Assembly (NCBI GenBank): GCA_036399495.1
Contig: DASWMZ010000224.1
Span: 1 to 64,000 of the forward strand
Source: Paradesertivirga sp036399495
GTDB lineage: Bacteria; Bacteroidota; Bacteroidia; Sphingobacteriales; Sphingobacteriaceae
Direction of reading: 5' to 3'
DNA length: 64,000 nt
Positions 24,765-34,014 of the stretch are shown here, piece after piece. Position numbers and translations under genes: made by a program. Below the pieces are notes generated by a model. It was given only the letters and a program-made list of their open reading frames with translations, searched no databases and had not been told where the DNA came from. Each line of letters begins with the position of its first letter. Position 1 is the stretch's first letter.

Positions 24765-25898
24765 TTAATTAAGTATAATAAACAAATCCGAAGCAATTCG
24801 ATCAGCATATAATTTGCCCGAATTTGTAAGGATGGCTATATTGCTTTTTAGTGTGATTTGCTCTTTTTTAACATAAGGATCAAGACCTTTTTCGATCTGT
24901 TTTTTATAATCAGGTCCAAAATCTTTTTCAATCTTTCCAATATCCATTCCCCACGAAGTTCTTAATGAGGTCATAATATATTCGTTGATGCGGTTTTCCA
25001 GGGTAAGATTTTCAAGTTCTGATGCTGGGGTTCCTTTTAAAATTCCATCGATATATTTTGCGTTGTTCGCAATGTTCCATTGCCGGCTGGTACGATTGTA
25101 AGAATGTGCCGAAGGGCCGATACCAAGGTAAGTTTCGCCTTTCCAGTAATTGGTATTGTGCTTCGAATAACAATCCGGCTTTGCAAAGTTTGAGGTTTCG
25201 TAATGTTCAAAGCCAGCATCAGTAAGCAAGTTGATCAGCGACAGGTACTGCTCACTGCTTTGCTGCTCGTTCATAGCTTGTTGAGTACCCTTACCTATAA
25301 ATGATGCAAGGGCAGTTTTCGGTTCAACCGTCATCCCGTAAGCGGAAATATGAGGAATATTTAAATCAATTGCCTTGTGAATATTCGATTTCCACTTCTC
25401 ATTTGTGAGTAAAGGGTAACCGTAAATTAAATCGAGTGTAATATTTCCAAATCCGGCATCCTGAACCCTTTTAACTGCACTATCCGCCTCAGCGGCATTA
25501 TGCGCCCGGTTCATCCAGCGTAAATCTTCCTCGAAAAAAGATTGAATCCCGATACTGAAACGGTTTATTGCCGTACTTCTAAAGGCCCTAACGGTAACAT
25601 GATCCAAATCATCAGGATTGGCTTCTAGTGTAATTTCCGCGGAAGCGCTGATAGAAAAGTTCTGACTAATCTTATCAATTAAATATTGGATTTCGGTTGC
25701 ACCAACGAGAGATGGGGTGCCGCCGCCAAAGTAGATGGTTTCAATAGTTTCGTATTGGAGATAACTCTGCCGTAAATCCAGCTCTTTGAACATCGCCTGC
25801 AGGAGCTCGTCTTTATACTTTAATGATGTTGTAAAATGGAAATCGCAGTAATGACAAGCTTGTTTACAAAAAGGGATGTGAAGATAGATTCCGGCCAT
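24765..25898 (-). CDS. hemW: HemW-like radical SAM protein (heme chaperone)
   Basis: Often annotated as oxygen-independent coproporphyrinogen III oxidase, but the features favour HemW. The 4Fe-4S/SAM motif is CKQACHYC (C11, C15, C18) followed by DF rather than the CxC of HemN. The heme-binding HNxxYW motif appears as HNTNYW near residue 245. 377 residues fits HemW (HemN is about 450). GGGTPSL is the SAM-binding glycine motif. HemW delivers heme to apo-proteins of the respiratory chain. A ferrochelatase gene lies far away in the window, with no operon link. Confidence 0.9.
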   Translation of the reverse strand: MAGIYLHIPFCKQACHYCDFHFTTSLKYKDELLQAMFKELDLRQSYLQYETIETIYFGGGTPSLVGATEIQYLIDKISQNFSISASAEITLEANPDDLDHVTVRAFRSTAINRFSIGIQSFFEEDLRWMNRAHNAAEADSAVKRVQDAGFGNITLDLIYGYPLLTNEKWKSNIHKAIDLNIPHISAYGMTVEPKTALASFIGKGTQQAMNEQQSSEQYLSLINLLTDAGFEHYETSNFAKPDCYSKHNTNYWKGETYLGIGPSAHSYNRTSRQWNIANNAKYIDGILKGTPASELENLTLENRINEYIMTSLRTSWGMDIGKIEKDFGPDYKKQIEKGLDPYVKKEQITLKSNIAILTNSGKLYADRIASDLFIILN

Positions 25899-25951
25899 GA
25901 GGAGGCAAAAATACTAAACATGCGTTCACCGGAGGTAATGGACGACACTGT

Positions 25952-25996
25952 TTAAACAAAAAAGTGCCGGACGTATTGAACAACATCGGGCACTTT
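25952..25996 (-). terminator. Intrinsic terminator downstream of the DUF2892-like gene
   Basis: ggcacttt (25989-25996) and aaagtgcc (25961-25968) form an eight-base stem. Read on the - strand it is followed by ttttttgttt, a strong T run, ten bases after the gene at 26007-26324 ends. Confidence 0.75.
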
Positions 25997-26006
25997 CTTT
26001 AAATCT

Positions 26007-26324
26007 CTAGTAAGACTCCGCCGGCATTGCAGTTACCGGAACGGCCTCAACACTGTTTAAATTTGAATTTAACTGCTGCTCGTCGAGTTTTTCCTTGATC
26101 GCACAATATCCGGTTAAGCCCCTGTGAAGTAATGCTCCTCCGACTCCCAGTTCTGTTAATGCCAACAAAGGGTGTGAGAAAAGATTGGTAATGCCTTTCA
26201 ATGCAATAAATGCTCCGGCGCCAACAGAGATCATACGTTCTGTTTGCCCAACATTGGAATTTGCACTCTCCTGAAAGGAATTGCTTAATGTGTCTGAAAT
26301 GGTATTGACTACTGAGTTTTCCAT
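26007..26324 (-). CDS. Small DUF2892-like membrane protein
   Basis: 105-residue protein with two hydrophobic helices (about 30-48 and 53-70). The pattern NVGQTERMISVGAGAFIAL then ALLHRGLTGYC is that of the YgaP-like transmembrane domain (DUF2892), a small inner-membrane module found in many bacteria. Function unknown. The last 30 residues are polar and variable. It is monocistronic with its own terminator. Confidence 0.75.
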   Translation of the reverse strand: MENSVVNTISDTLSNSFQESANSNVGQTERMISVGAGAFIALKGITNLFSHPLLALTELGVGGALLHRGLTGYCAIKEKLDEQQLNSNLNSVEAVPVTAMPAESY

Positions 26325-26447
26325 GGTTCTTATTATTTGCTGTTTAAAGGATTAACCCTCCTTTTTAAAGACTGTTTCTGTTTTTTTATTCTTTTTATGT
26401 CAGAAAATTTGGTTGAACCGAAAGTAAATCAACGCAATATCCCAAAC

Positions 26448-29000
26448 TTACTCGTTAAACTTCTGTAACTCCTTTCGGGCTTTCTTCTCTTCCTTCCGGA
26501 TGGCTTTTTCGTTTCTCTTTTCCTGTTTCTCCATCTCCTTAACCTCTTTTTCCACCTGCTTTACCTCTTTTTTCAGGTCTTTTTCCTCATCCTTTTTACC
26601 AAGCTTAAACTTTACATTTCCGTTTTCATCGTCCTGTCCTCTCAGGTTGATCACAATACCATTATCAAAGCGCTCACGCTTTAAGCTATCCGACATGCCA
26701 ATGTCTCTTTTGGGGTTTCGAAGTGGAATTCTCAAAGCTATATCTGTCCCGGTAGGCATACCATAAATTCCTTCAACATATAAATTAAGTACACTCGACT
26801 CGATATACATGGGATGAATTTTTATAGCACTTCCATTAATATCGAATGTGTTTTTGAGACTGGTAAAAGTGATATTAGAAAAATCGCGGTTGGGAAATGC
26901 GAACTTCCCAACCTTTTGCATCGGCTCGAAATTTAACAACGCGCCATTTTTAATGTTGAAACTTACTGTGCCGTTAAACGATTTCGGGATGATCTGTCCG
27001 CTCTCTCTCATAGATCCGGAGACTTTGGTCGTAGAATTAAAGTTTCCACGCAGATTTTGATAAGCGATGGCATCCTGGCCAAAGTTTTCAAAAGCATAAA
27101 ATAGCTTCGAAATATCAACATTGATTATCTTGGTATCAACGTTAAACCTATTGACGGAACCCGTCTGATCAATATTTCCCTTTACTTGCAAACGGCCGTC
27201 GGCATGATTCAAACTTACATCCTGAAGTTCAACACCCGACCTGGTCAATAAAATACTAGAATGGATATCGGAGGCTTCAAATTTTCTAAATATAAGCTTG
27301 TTCGTTTCTACATCAAGGTGCACTGTTGCTTGTTCAAGCACCTGATCTAATTGATTAAATAACTTAGCAGGTGATTTATTTGCACTTGCTGTTTTCTTTT
27401 CTGATTTACGACGCCCTAAAAAGGCAATAAATTCGCCAACGTTAATTTTCGGACTACTAACATGCAGGTCCACTTTAATCCGCCCCGGATCTGTATAATA
27501 CAAATTCAGGAAGTTGATAAATGAGCCATTGATGGTGAAATTGCTGTTCGCACTGCGCGCCCGAAGATTTTGCAAAAAAACGTCCTGTCCCTTAAACCTG
27601 AAAGTTCCGTTTAGATTCGTAAAGTTTAGATCGCGCGGGTGATAGTTTAACGTGGCATTACTCAAAACCAAAGCTCCATAAATGTAGGGTTCAGTACTAT
27701 TGCTTTTATTGTAAGGTGCACGGTAAAATAAGTTCAAACGTGCATTACCCTCATGGAAATGAAAACTTTTGGATCCCGAAATAGCATTCAGTTTTTCTAA
27801 TGCAAAAGCCGATTGAAAGCGGCCTTCAAAAATAGGTTTGACAAGATTAATAACACGTACAGTATCAGCCCGAAATGGGATATTAAAATAAGTTCCTTTG
27901 ATATCTGCGAAACCAATAATTGAATTCCGATCATTCAATCCAAGGCCTTTCTTAAATTCATTATCAAAGTAACCTGTAAAACTGCAATTTTTGATTGTCT
28001 CTCCAGATATCGTTAACTCATTATCGGTAGTGGCCCACGAAACTAATATTTTCGGATCGCCCCTTTGCTTCAAGCTTCCTTGAATTAAAGCCTTCGCTGT
28101 AATTGGCTTTTCTAACTGATATATTTTCAATTTAGACGATATATTTGTGGCGAGTAACGGCACCACATTTTTTAATTCGATTTCGGGCGCTATTATGGAA
28201 AGTTTGAAATCTGAAGAAGTTGGCGTGGACCTGAAGCTACCACCAATCTTAAATTCTTCTTCACCGATCAACATATCTTGTTCTGGAATCGTCAATGCCG
28301 CTTGTTTCTCATTATATATCATATCAAGATCCGTTTCAATTTCCTGGTTCTTAATAAAACTTCCTCTTCGGATATTGAAGGCCAGTGTGTTCACCTTAAG
28401 TTTAGTCTTGGCGTTTCCTTTCCAACCATTGTCATTATAATTAATCTTTACGGATAGTTTATGTATATCGAAATTTAAGTATTTCTTTCGCGCCTGGTTA
28501 TCCTGAATAAACGTGACGTTAGAAAACTCAATTCGGTTTATTTTTTTGCTTTTGTTGGATTTCTTTGTGGACCCACCGTTTCCCTGTGAAAAGATCTTAC
28601 TATTACTATTCCCGAGACTATCGGTGAATAAGTAGATTTCGCCATCATTAATACTTAATTTTTGGATCACTGTATTGCCCCCCATCAAAGCAAAAACATT
28701 AAGGGCTACAAAGACTTCTTTAGCATCGAGTAAATTATGCCGATGTTTTTCAATGAGGCTGTCTTGTAATAATACATTTTTCAAAGAGACGGAAATCCCG
28801 GGAAAGCCTTGTACTAAGGCGGGCTCCATGTTCTTAATACTTAATTTGCCATTGATACCATTATTTAGTTCAGCAGTAACCGTTTCAAGTAGCTTTTTCT
28901 TATTTATGGTAACGTAAGCTGCAATGCCCAGCCAAAGCAACAACACCAGGCCAAAAGCACTTCCGATTATGATTAAAACTATTTTTAAAGATTTTGGCAT
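26448..29000 (-). CDS. AsmA-family protein
   Basis: Large envelope protein of 850 residues. The chosen ATG at 29000 (MPKSLKIVLIIIG) gives a short cytoplasmic end and one transmembrane helix (about 6-30). A long periplasmic beta-rich region follows with the AsmA-like start NGINGKLSIKNMEP and C-terminal AsmA_2-like segment (FNGTVSFNIKNGALLNFEPM). Members of this superfamily form bridge-like grooves for phospholipid transport or influence outer-membrane biogenesis; that role is inferred here. The last 45 residues are an extreme Lys/Glu coiled coil (EKEVKEMEKQEKRNEKAIRK), an unusual tail. Confidence 0.82.
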   Translation of the reverse strand: MPKSLKIVLIIIGSAFGLVLLLWLGIAAYVTINKKKLLETVTAELNNGINGKLSIKNMEPALVQGFPGISVSLKNVLLQDSLIEKHRHNLLDAKEVFVALNVFALMGGNTVIQKLSINDGEIYLFTDSLGNSNSKIFSQGNGGSTKKSNKSKKINRIEFSNVTFIQDNQARKKYLNFDIHKLSVKINYNDNGWKGNAKTKLKVNTLAFNIRRGSFIKNQEIETDLDMIYNEKQAALTIPEQDMLIGEEEFKIGGSFRSTPTSSDFKLSIIAPEIELKNVVPLLATNISSKLKIYQLEKPITAKALIQGSLKQRGDPKILVSWATTDNELTISGETIKNCSFTGYFDNEFKKGLGLNDRNSIIGFADIKGTYFNIPFRADTVRVINLVKPIFEGRFQSAFALEKLNAISGSKSFHFHEGNARLNLFYRAPYNKSNSTEPYIYGALVLSNATLNYHPRDLNFTNLNGTFRFKGQDVFLQNLRARSANSNFTINGSFINFLNLYYTDPGRIKVDLHVSSPKINVGEFIAFLGRRKSEKKTASANKSPAKLFNQLDQVLEQATVHLDVETNKLIFRKFEASDIHSSILLTRSGVELQDVSLNHADGRLQVKGNIDQTGSVNRFNVDTKIINVDISKLFYAFENFGQDAIAYQNLRGNFNSTTKVSGSMRESGQIIPKSFNGTVSFNIKNGALLNFEPMQKVGKFAFPNRDFSNITFTSLKNTFDINGSAIKIHPMYIESSVLNLYVEGIYGMPTGTDIALRIPLRNPKRDIGMSDSLKRERFDNGIVINLRGQDDENGNVKFKLGKKDEEKDLKKEVKQVEKEVKEMEKQEKRNEKAIRKEEKKARKELQKFNE

Positions 29001-29146
29001 TTTGGTTAAAATAGATTGAAGGACAATATAAAGATTATTATAACCACTTAACAGGTTAACCCATAACATGTTCCATTCGTCATAAAATAGATTAAGAGGC
29101 TTATTTATGTTAAAACAATATCTGGAAGCATATTGTCTATTTAAAA

Positions 29147-29557
29147 ATGGAATTATCTACACAAATTACCTGGCTGTTTATGCTGGCACTTCCGGTGGCC
29201 TGTATTGCATGGACAGTTACGCACGAAGAAGTTTTCAGAGAGCCTCGAGAGTATTGCGTTGACCGTTCACAAAATGCCTCTCACCTATTAAAGCGAAAGT
29301 TTTTTTACCTGTTTACCTGTGAGTATTGCTTTAGTCACTATGTTACGGCAATCTTCCTGGTAATCACCAATTTCCAATTTTTATATACCGATTGGCGAGG
29401 TTACCTGGTAGCGGGCTTTGCACTCGTATGGATCGCTAATATATATATGAGCTTGTATGCCCTTATCAGGATAGATTTAAAAAAAGGAAGAATAATTACA
29501 AAGATTGAAGAACAAAAAATTCTGGAAGAAGATAAATCGATGCCTCGCGATCGATAA
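29147..29557 (+). CDS. Small membrane protein with CxxC motif (unassigned)
   Basis: 136-residue protein I cannot assign with confidence. It has three probable membrane segments (about 7-24, 58-76 and 82-105). A conserved-looking cytoplasmic-side motif FTCEYCFSHY precedes helix 2; two cysteines and a histidine in this spacing recall DUF1360-type membrane proteins, which carry CPFC near a helix. The C-terminus is charged. It stands alone, divergent from the AsmA-like gene across a 146-base spacer. Confidence 0.65.
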   Translation: MELSTQITWLFMLALPVACIAWTVTHEEVFREPREYCVDRSQNASHLLKRKFFYLFTCEYCFSHYVTAIFLVITNFQFLYTDWRGYLVAGFALVWIANIYMSLYALIRIDLKKGRIITKIEEQKILEEDKSMPRDR

Positions 29558-29743
29558 GTAATATATGTCATCGGAGCTTTCTTTAATGTTCCGTATTAGC
29601 TAATTTTGCGGCTTATTTGGTTTGATCTTTTGACATAACGCTTGATTCTTCCTCTCCAAGGTTATAATTAAGCGAGGCTAGAAATCATCAGGACGAAAAA
29701 TTTAGTATTACAAAAAGGGGTACGCCCATTCATATTTTAATAC

Positions 29744-31279
29744 ATGACAAAAAGCGATAAGAGAAAGAAGAATACGGATGTAATATTAATAGGTGCCGGT
29801 ATCATGAGTGCCACTTTGGGTCTCTTGTTAAAAGAACTCGATCCGGAACTAACAATAGAGATTTTCGAGCGTATGGACGTGGCTGCGGCTGAAAGCTCGG
29901 ATGCATGGAACAATGCAGGAACCGGCCACTCTGCGTTCTGCGAACTAAATTATACACCCGAACTTGAAGATGGAACAATTGAGACACATAAAGCTGTTAA
30001 AATTGCTGAGTCATTTGAAGTTTCAAAGCAATTTTGGGCTTATCTTGTTAAGAGCAACCGGGTAAGATTGCCCGAAAGTTGGATACAACCTATCCCGCAT
30101 ATGAGTTTTGTGTGGGGAAAGAAGAATGTAAATTACCTTAAAAAGCGCTTCGAAGCACTTACGTCCTGCCATTTGTTTAAAGGCATGGAATATACTGAAG
30201 ACACTACTAAACTCCATGAATGGATTCCTCTGATAATGGAAGGTCGCGATGATTCTGAAAAGCTGGCTGCAACACGCATGGACATAGGAACCGATGTCAA
30301 TTTCGGCGCCTTAACCCGCTGTATGTTTAACCACTTAAAAACGCTGCCTGGTGTAACCGTCAACTTCAACCACGAAGTGCGCGACTTAACACAAAAAGAT
30401 GCGATATGGGAAGTTAAAGTAAAAGAATTAGAGAGCGGAGATAAGCGTAAGGTAAAAGCTAAATTTGTATTTATTGGCGCAGGTGGCGGCTCGCTTCCGC
30501 TTTTGTTGAAATCAGATATCCCGGAAGGAAAAGGCTTTGGCGGCTTCCCCGTAAGCGGACAATGGCTGCGTTGTACTAACCCCGAAATTATAGAGCAGCA
30601 TTATGCGAAAGTATATGGAAAAGCTCCGGTTGGTTCGCCACCAATGTCTGTACCTCACCTCGATACGCGTGTTATTAAAGGTAAAAAAGAATTGCTTTTT
30701 GGTCCGTATGCCGGATTTACAACTAAGTTTTTGAAAAACGGTTCAGTACTTGATTTACCTCTTTCTATCAAAGCGGCTAACCTGGTACCGATGCTTGCAG
30801 CAGGTTTAAAAAACATGCCGCTCACCAAATATTTAATAGATCAGGTTCGGCAGTCGCCGGAAGACAGGTTAGAAGCTTTGCGCGAATTCTTTCCTGAGGC
30901 AAAACTTGAAGACTGGGATTTAGAAATTGCCGGCCAGCGAGTGCAGGTAATCAAAAAGGACCCTGTAGAAGGGGGAATTTTAGAATTTGGAACCGAAGTG
31001 GTAAGCTCGCAAGATGGATCTATAGCTGCTTTATTAGGTGCTTCACCAGGAGCGTCAACTGTAGTTTCTATAATGTTAAGTCTGCTTGATCTTTGCTTTC
31101 ACGATCGATTAAAATCTGATGAATGGCAAACCAAGCTAAAAGCGATGATACCTTCTTATGGGAAATCACTGGCACAAGATGAGGCTTTGTTGAATGAAGT
31201 TAGAAGCTGGACTTCTGGAGTTTTAGGATTAGACAGTACTTTCCATACGGAAAGTGAACCGGTATCTGGTTTAAATTAG
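29744..31279 (+). CDS. mqo: Malate:quinone oxidoreductase
   Basis: FAD-dependent, membrane-associated enzyme oxidising malate to oxaloacetate with quinone as acceptor; it replaces or complements NAD-linked malate dehydrogenase in the TCA cycle. The FAD dinucleotide motif is VILIGAGIMSATLG near residues 14-27. It is followed by the family-specific NNAGTGHSAFCELNYTP, and later VSGQWLRCTNPEI and SPGASTVVSIMLSLL. 511 residues is usual. It is preceded by a 186-base spacer in which I see no convincing promoter match. Confidence 0.95.
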   Translation: MTKSDKRKKNTDVILIGAGIMSATLGLLLKELDPELTIEIFERMDVAAAESSDAWNNAGTGHSAFCELNYTPELEDGTIETHKAVKIAESFEVSKQFWAYLVKSNRVRLPESWIQPIPHMSFVWGKKNVNYLKKRFEALTSCHLFKGMEYTEDTTKLHEWIPLIMEGRDDSEKLAATRMDIGTDVNFGALTRCMFNHLKTLPGVTVNFNHEVRDLTQKDAIWEVKVKELESGDKRKVKAKFVFIGAGGGSLPLLLKSDIPEGKGFGGFPVSGQWLRCTNPEIIEQHYAKVYGKAPVGSPPMSVPHLDTRVIKGKKELLFGPYAGFTTKFLKNGSVLDLPLSIKAANLVPMLAAGLKNMPLTKYLIDQVRQSPEDRLEALREFFPEAKLEDWDLEIAGQRVQVIKKDPVEGGILEFGTEVVSSQDGSIAALLGASPGASTVVSIMLSLLDLCFHDRLKSDEWQTKLKAMIPSYGKSLAQDEALLNEVRSWTSGVLGLDSTFHTESEPVSGLN

Positions 31280-31393
31280 CGACTACTAATTTAAATGGGG
31301 CTGATCAGTTCTGCGGTTGGTGTACACCTTGACTAACGCACGCGTGAGCCAGCATGGGATCATTTAGAAAGAGTCAATCCCACATTAGCAATC

Positions 31394-32062
31394 TTACAGC
31401 ATAAACTCTGAAACATATCCCCATTTAACAAGTTCAGTTTGATCTTTTATCGTTTTTAACCCCCCGTCGAACATCAGGCAGCACTTGTTGCTCACATCGA
31501 GCACATTCCTAAAATCATGATCAGTCAATACAATTCCCCTGGTTGAAGAAGCGGCGAGAAGCATTTTCTTGATAGAATCTGCCATAAGAGGAGAAGTGCC
31601 ATTAAAGGGCTCATCCAACAAAACAAATTTAGAGTTTGTATTAAGCAGTAATTTGATTTCCAGATAACGCAATTCCCCACCGGATAAACTTGAAATTTTA
31701 CTATCTGCTAAACTGCTTAAAATTTCATCATCAAAAAAAGCAGACATTCTATCCCTGCCCAAATAAAGATGCGTTGTTTTACCGATTGTAAGATGTTTGG
31801 GAAGGAAGCTATCCTGAGGCAGGTAACACACCGAATTTATTAAAGTATAGAGATTATCATACACTTTCCCGTTTAGTCGAATAAATTTATTATCAGCTTG
31901 TAAAGTGCCGAATAAAATCTTAAGTAGGGTAGATTTCCCTGAGCCGTTTCTTCCTAAAAGGCCAAAAATATCTCCAGTTTCACATTTTAAATAAACATCT
32001 GTTAGGATTGCATTCAGGCCAAATCTCTTCGTAATGCTATCGGCTTCGAGAATGTCAGACAT
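31394..32062 (-). CDS. ABC transporter ATP-binding protein
   Basis: 222-residue ABC ATPase with every core motif: Walker A GLLGRNGSGKST near residues 34-45, Q-loop LPQD, signature SSLSGGELRYLE, Walker B KFVLLDEPFNG and the H-loop TDHDF. It is a stand-alone nucleotide-binding subunit. Its ATG overlaps the stop of the upstream 96-residue membrane protein by eight bases (ATGTCTGA), so that protein is the likely membrane partner. The transported substrate is unknown. Confidence 0.88.
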   Translation of the reverse strand: MSDILEADSITKRFGLNAILTDVYLKCETGDIFGLLGRNGSGKSTLLKILFGTLQADNKFIRLNGKVYDNLYTLINSVCYLPQDSFLPKHLTIGKTTHLYLGRDRMSAFFDDEILSSLADSKISSLSGGELRYLEIKLLLNTNSKFVLLDEPFNGTSPLMADSIKKMLLAASSTRGIVLTDHDFRNVLDVSNKCCLMFDGGLKTIKDQTELVKWGYVSEFML

Positions 32063-32345
32063 GCGAAAAAATGGCTAATAGAAAAAATCCAACGACTAAA
32101 TTAAATATCAGATTACCCGCTAGTAACCCAACTTTAGAGATCCCTTTATTATAATAGAAATAATACTCATGCTGATGTGTGATTTCATTATAAAATAAGC
32201 TCAAAGCGGGCCCAATGGTCATGATTAAGATTGGGAAGACAGTAAAAAACATATTCATAGCGAATAATGATATCGCTAGAGAAAACAAAATATTCAACAC
32301 GATGGTGCTTTTATAGAATTCCCAATGAAACCGAATTTTAGACAT
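32055..32345 (-). CDS. Small membrane protein coupled to ABC ATPase
   Basis: 96-residue hydrophobic protein with about three transmembrane helices (roughly 14-30, 33-52 and 74-94). A connecting loop holds NEITHQHEYYFYYNKG, which is polar, aromatic and could contact the ATPase. It has no similarity that I recognise and is far smaller than a normal ABC permease (about six helices). Overlap with the ATPase gene indicates translational coupling. It may be a minimal membrane subunit acting as an oligomer, or a regulatory partner. Confidence 0.68.
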   Translation of the reverse strand: MSKIRFHWEFYKSTIVLNILFSLAISLFAMNMFFTVFPILIMTIGPALSLFYNEITHQHEYYFYYNKGISKVGLLAGNLIFNLVVGFFLLAIFSHV

Positions 32346-32428
32346 GGATCAAAATGCTAATAAAACTTTCCTTGACTGGCACAAATGCGCTAGAATGAAC
32401 ATAGACTGAATCTGGGCTAGCCCTAGTT

Positions 32429-33967
32429 TCAATACTCCCCAAACTCCTCTCTTAAAATATCAGAAATTTCGCCCAGCGTGGCATATGCTTCCACGGCAGT
32501 GATTATATAAGGCATTAAGTTTTCAGTACTGCCACTGGCAGATCTAATATCTGCAAGTGCTCTGGCAACGGCTTCCGCACTACGCATCCCTTTCAACTCC
32601 TTAAGTTTTTCCGTTTGAAGTTGCCTGATTGAATCGTTGACTTTAAAAAGCTCAAAATCGGAGCTTTCTGATTCTTCGAAACAATTCACACCAACAATTT
32701 TTTGTTCTCCGTTTTCCACGGATGTTTGATATTCGTAAGCAGATTTCGCTATTTCATTTTGAATATACCCTGTTTCAACAGCTGCAACTGCTCCGCCCAT
32801 TTCATCGATCTTAGTAATATACTTCCAGGCCCCAGCTTCTATTTCATCAGTCAGGGATTCTAAAAAATAAGATCCGGCCAATGGATCTACTGTATCTGTC
32901 ACGCCGGTTTCAAAAGCTAAAATCTGTTGCGTACGTAAAGCCAATTTAGCTGCATGTTCTGTAGGCAGGGAAAAAGCTTCATCAAAACCATTAGTGTGTA
33001 ATGACTGGGTTCCGCCAAGGACGGCAGCCAATGCTTGGGTTGTTACTCGCACAACATTATTTAATGGTTGCTGCGATGTTAAAGTCGATCCGCCGGTTTG
33101 GGTATGAAAACGCAGCATCTGAGCCTGAACATCTGAAATGCCAAGTTCTGCTGTTAATTTAGCCCACATTCTGCGAGCCGCTCGAAATTTCGCGATTTCC
33201 TCAAAGAAGTTATTATGGCAATTAAAAAAAAACGACAATCGCTTTGAGATAAGATTTCCCTCCAGTCCTTTATCTATAGCCGCCTTCAAATATGCTTTTC
33301 CATTAGCTAACGTAAAAGCCAATTCCTGCACGGCTGTTGAACCCGCTTCGCGAATGTGGTAGCCTGAAATGGAAATCGTATTCCATTTGGGTACTTCAGT
33401 ACTACAAAACTCAAATACATCCGTTATTAAGCGCATGGATGGTTTTGGAGGATAAATGTAAGTTCCGCGAGCTGCGTATTCCTTTAAGATATCGTTTTGA
33501 ATGGTTCCAGAAATTTTGTGGAGATCAGCTCCTTGCCTTTTAGCTAACGCGATATACATAGCCAGCAATATTGCTGCAGTAGCGTTGATTGTCATCGAAG
33601 TTGTAATTTTACTAAGATCAATGCCGTCAAACAATATCTCAATATCTTTCAGGGAATCGATTGCAACACCAACTTTTCCAACTTCACCTTCTGCCAAAGC
33701 ATGATCCGAATCATACCCAATTTGAGTTGGTAGATCAAATGCTACAGACAAGCCGGTCGTTCCTTGTGAAAGTAAATAATGATACCGTTTATTGGATTCT
33801 TCGGCGGTAGAAAACCCTGCGTATTGACGCATCGTCCAAGGTTTACCACGGTACATATCTTTGCGGATGCCACGTGTGAATGGAAATTCACCGGGTAATT
33901 CCATATCGCCCTTGGGTTCAGTATAAACTTCCTTTATTTCGATGCCTGAGGTGGTTTTATATTTCAT
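32429..33967 (-). CDS. Methylmalonyl-CoA mutase catalytic (large) subunit without B12 domain
   Basis: Catalyses the radical rearrangement of methylmalonyl-CoA and succinyl-CoA using adenosylcobalamin. The protein is a TIM-barrel substrate domain only; it stops at 512 residues, so the C-terminal cobalamin-binding domain (DxHxxG) is absent and must be supplied by a separate subunit. Substrate residues match methylmalonyl-CoA mutase: Y49 in WTMRQYAGFS (Y89 in the Propionibacterium enzyme) and R167 in YAARGTYIYPP (R207), rather than the Phe/Gln of isobutyryl-CoA mutase. H204 in SGYHIREAGS corresponds to the catalytic His. No small subunit or meaB-type chaperone lies nearby. Confidence 0.88.
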   Translation of the reverse strand: MKYKTTSGIEIKEVYTEPKGDMELPGEFPFTRGIRKDMYRGKPWTMRQYAGFSTAEESNKRYHYLLSQGTTGLSVAFDLPTQIGYDSDHALAEGEVGKVGVAIDSLKDIEILFDGIDLSKITTSMTINATAAILLAMYIALAKRQGADLHKISGTIQNDILKEYAARGTYIYPPKPSMRLITDVFEFCSTEVPKWNTISISGYHIREAGSTAVQELAFTLANGKAYLKAAIDKGLEGNLISKRLSFFFNCHNNFFEEIAKFRAARRMWAKLTAELGISDVQAQMLRFHTQTGGSTLTSQQPLNNVVRVTTQALAAVLGGTQSLHTNGFDEAFSLPTEHAAKLALRTQQILAFETGVTDTVDPLAGSYFLESLTDEIEAGAWKYITKIDEMGGAVAAVETGYIQNEIAKSAYEYQTSVENGEQKIVGVNCFEESESSDFELFKVNDSIRQLQTEKLKELKGMRSAEAVARALADIRSASGSTENLMPYIITAVEAYATLGEISDILREEFGEY

Positions 33968-34014
33968 ATATCAAGTTAAAGGAAGCTACGATTTAATTCC
34001 TGAAGCTGTAACGC

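Noticed and set aside
24761..24776. Perfect 16-base palindrome atacttaattaagtat at the 3' end of hemW
   Set aside because: A/T-rich and without a loop or T tract; likely chance in this composition.
26379..26470. Short 23-codon frame on the + strand in the spacer before the AsmA-like gene's 3' end
   Set aside because: No conserved features and no promoter; overlaps the AsmA-like gene.
29558..29743. 186-base spacer before mqo as a possible small RNA or riboswitch
   Set aside because: I see no convincing stem-loop, promoter match or repeat.
31355..31382. Hairpin tgggat/atccca after mqo as a terminator
   Set aside because: Short stem, 16-base loop and no T tract.
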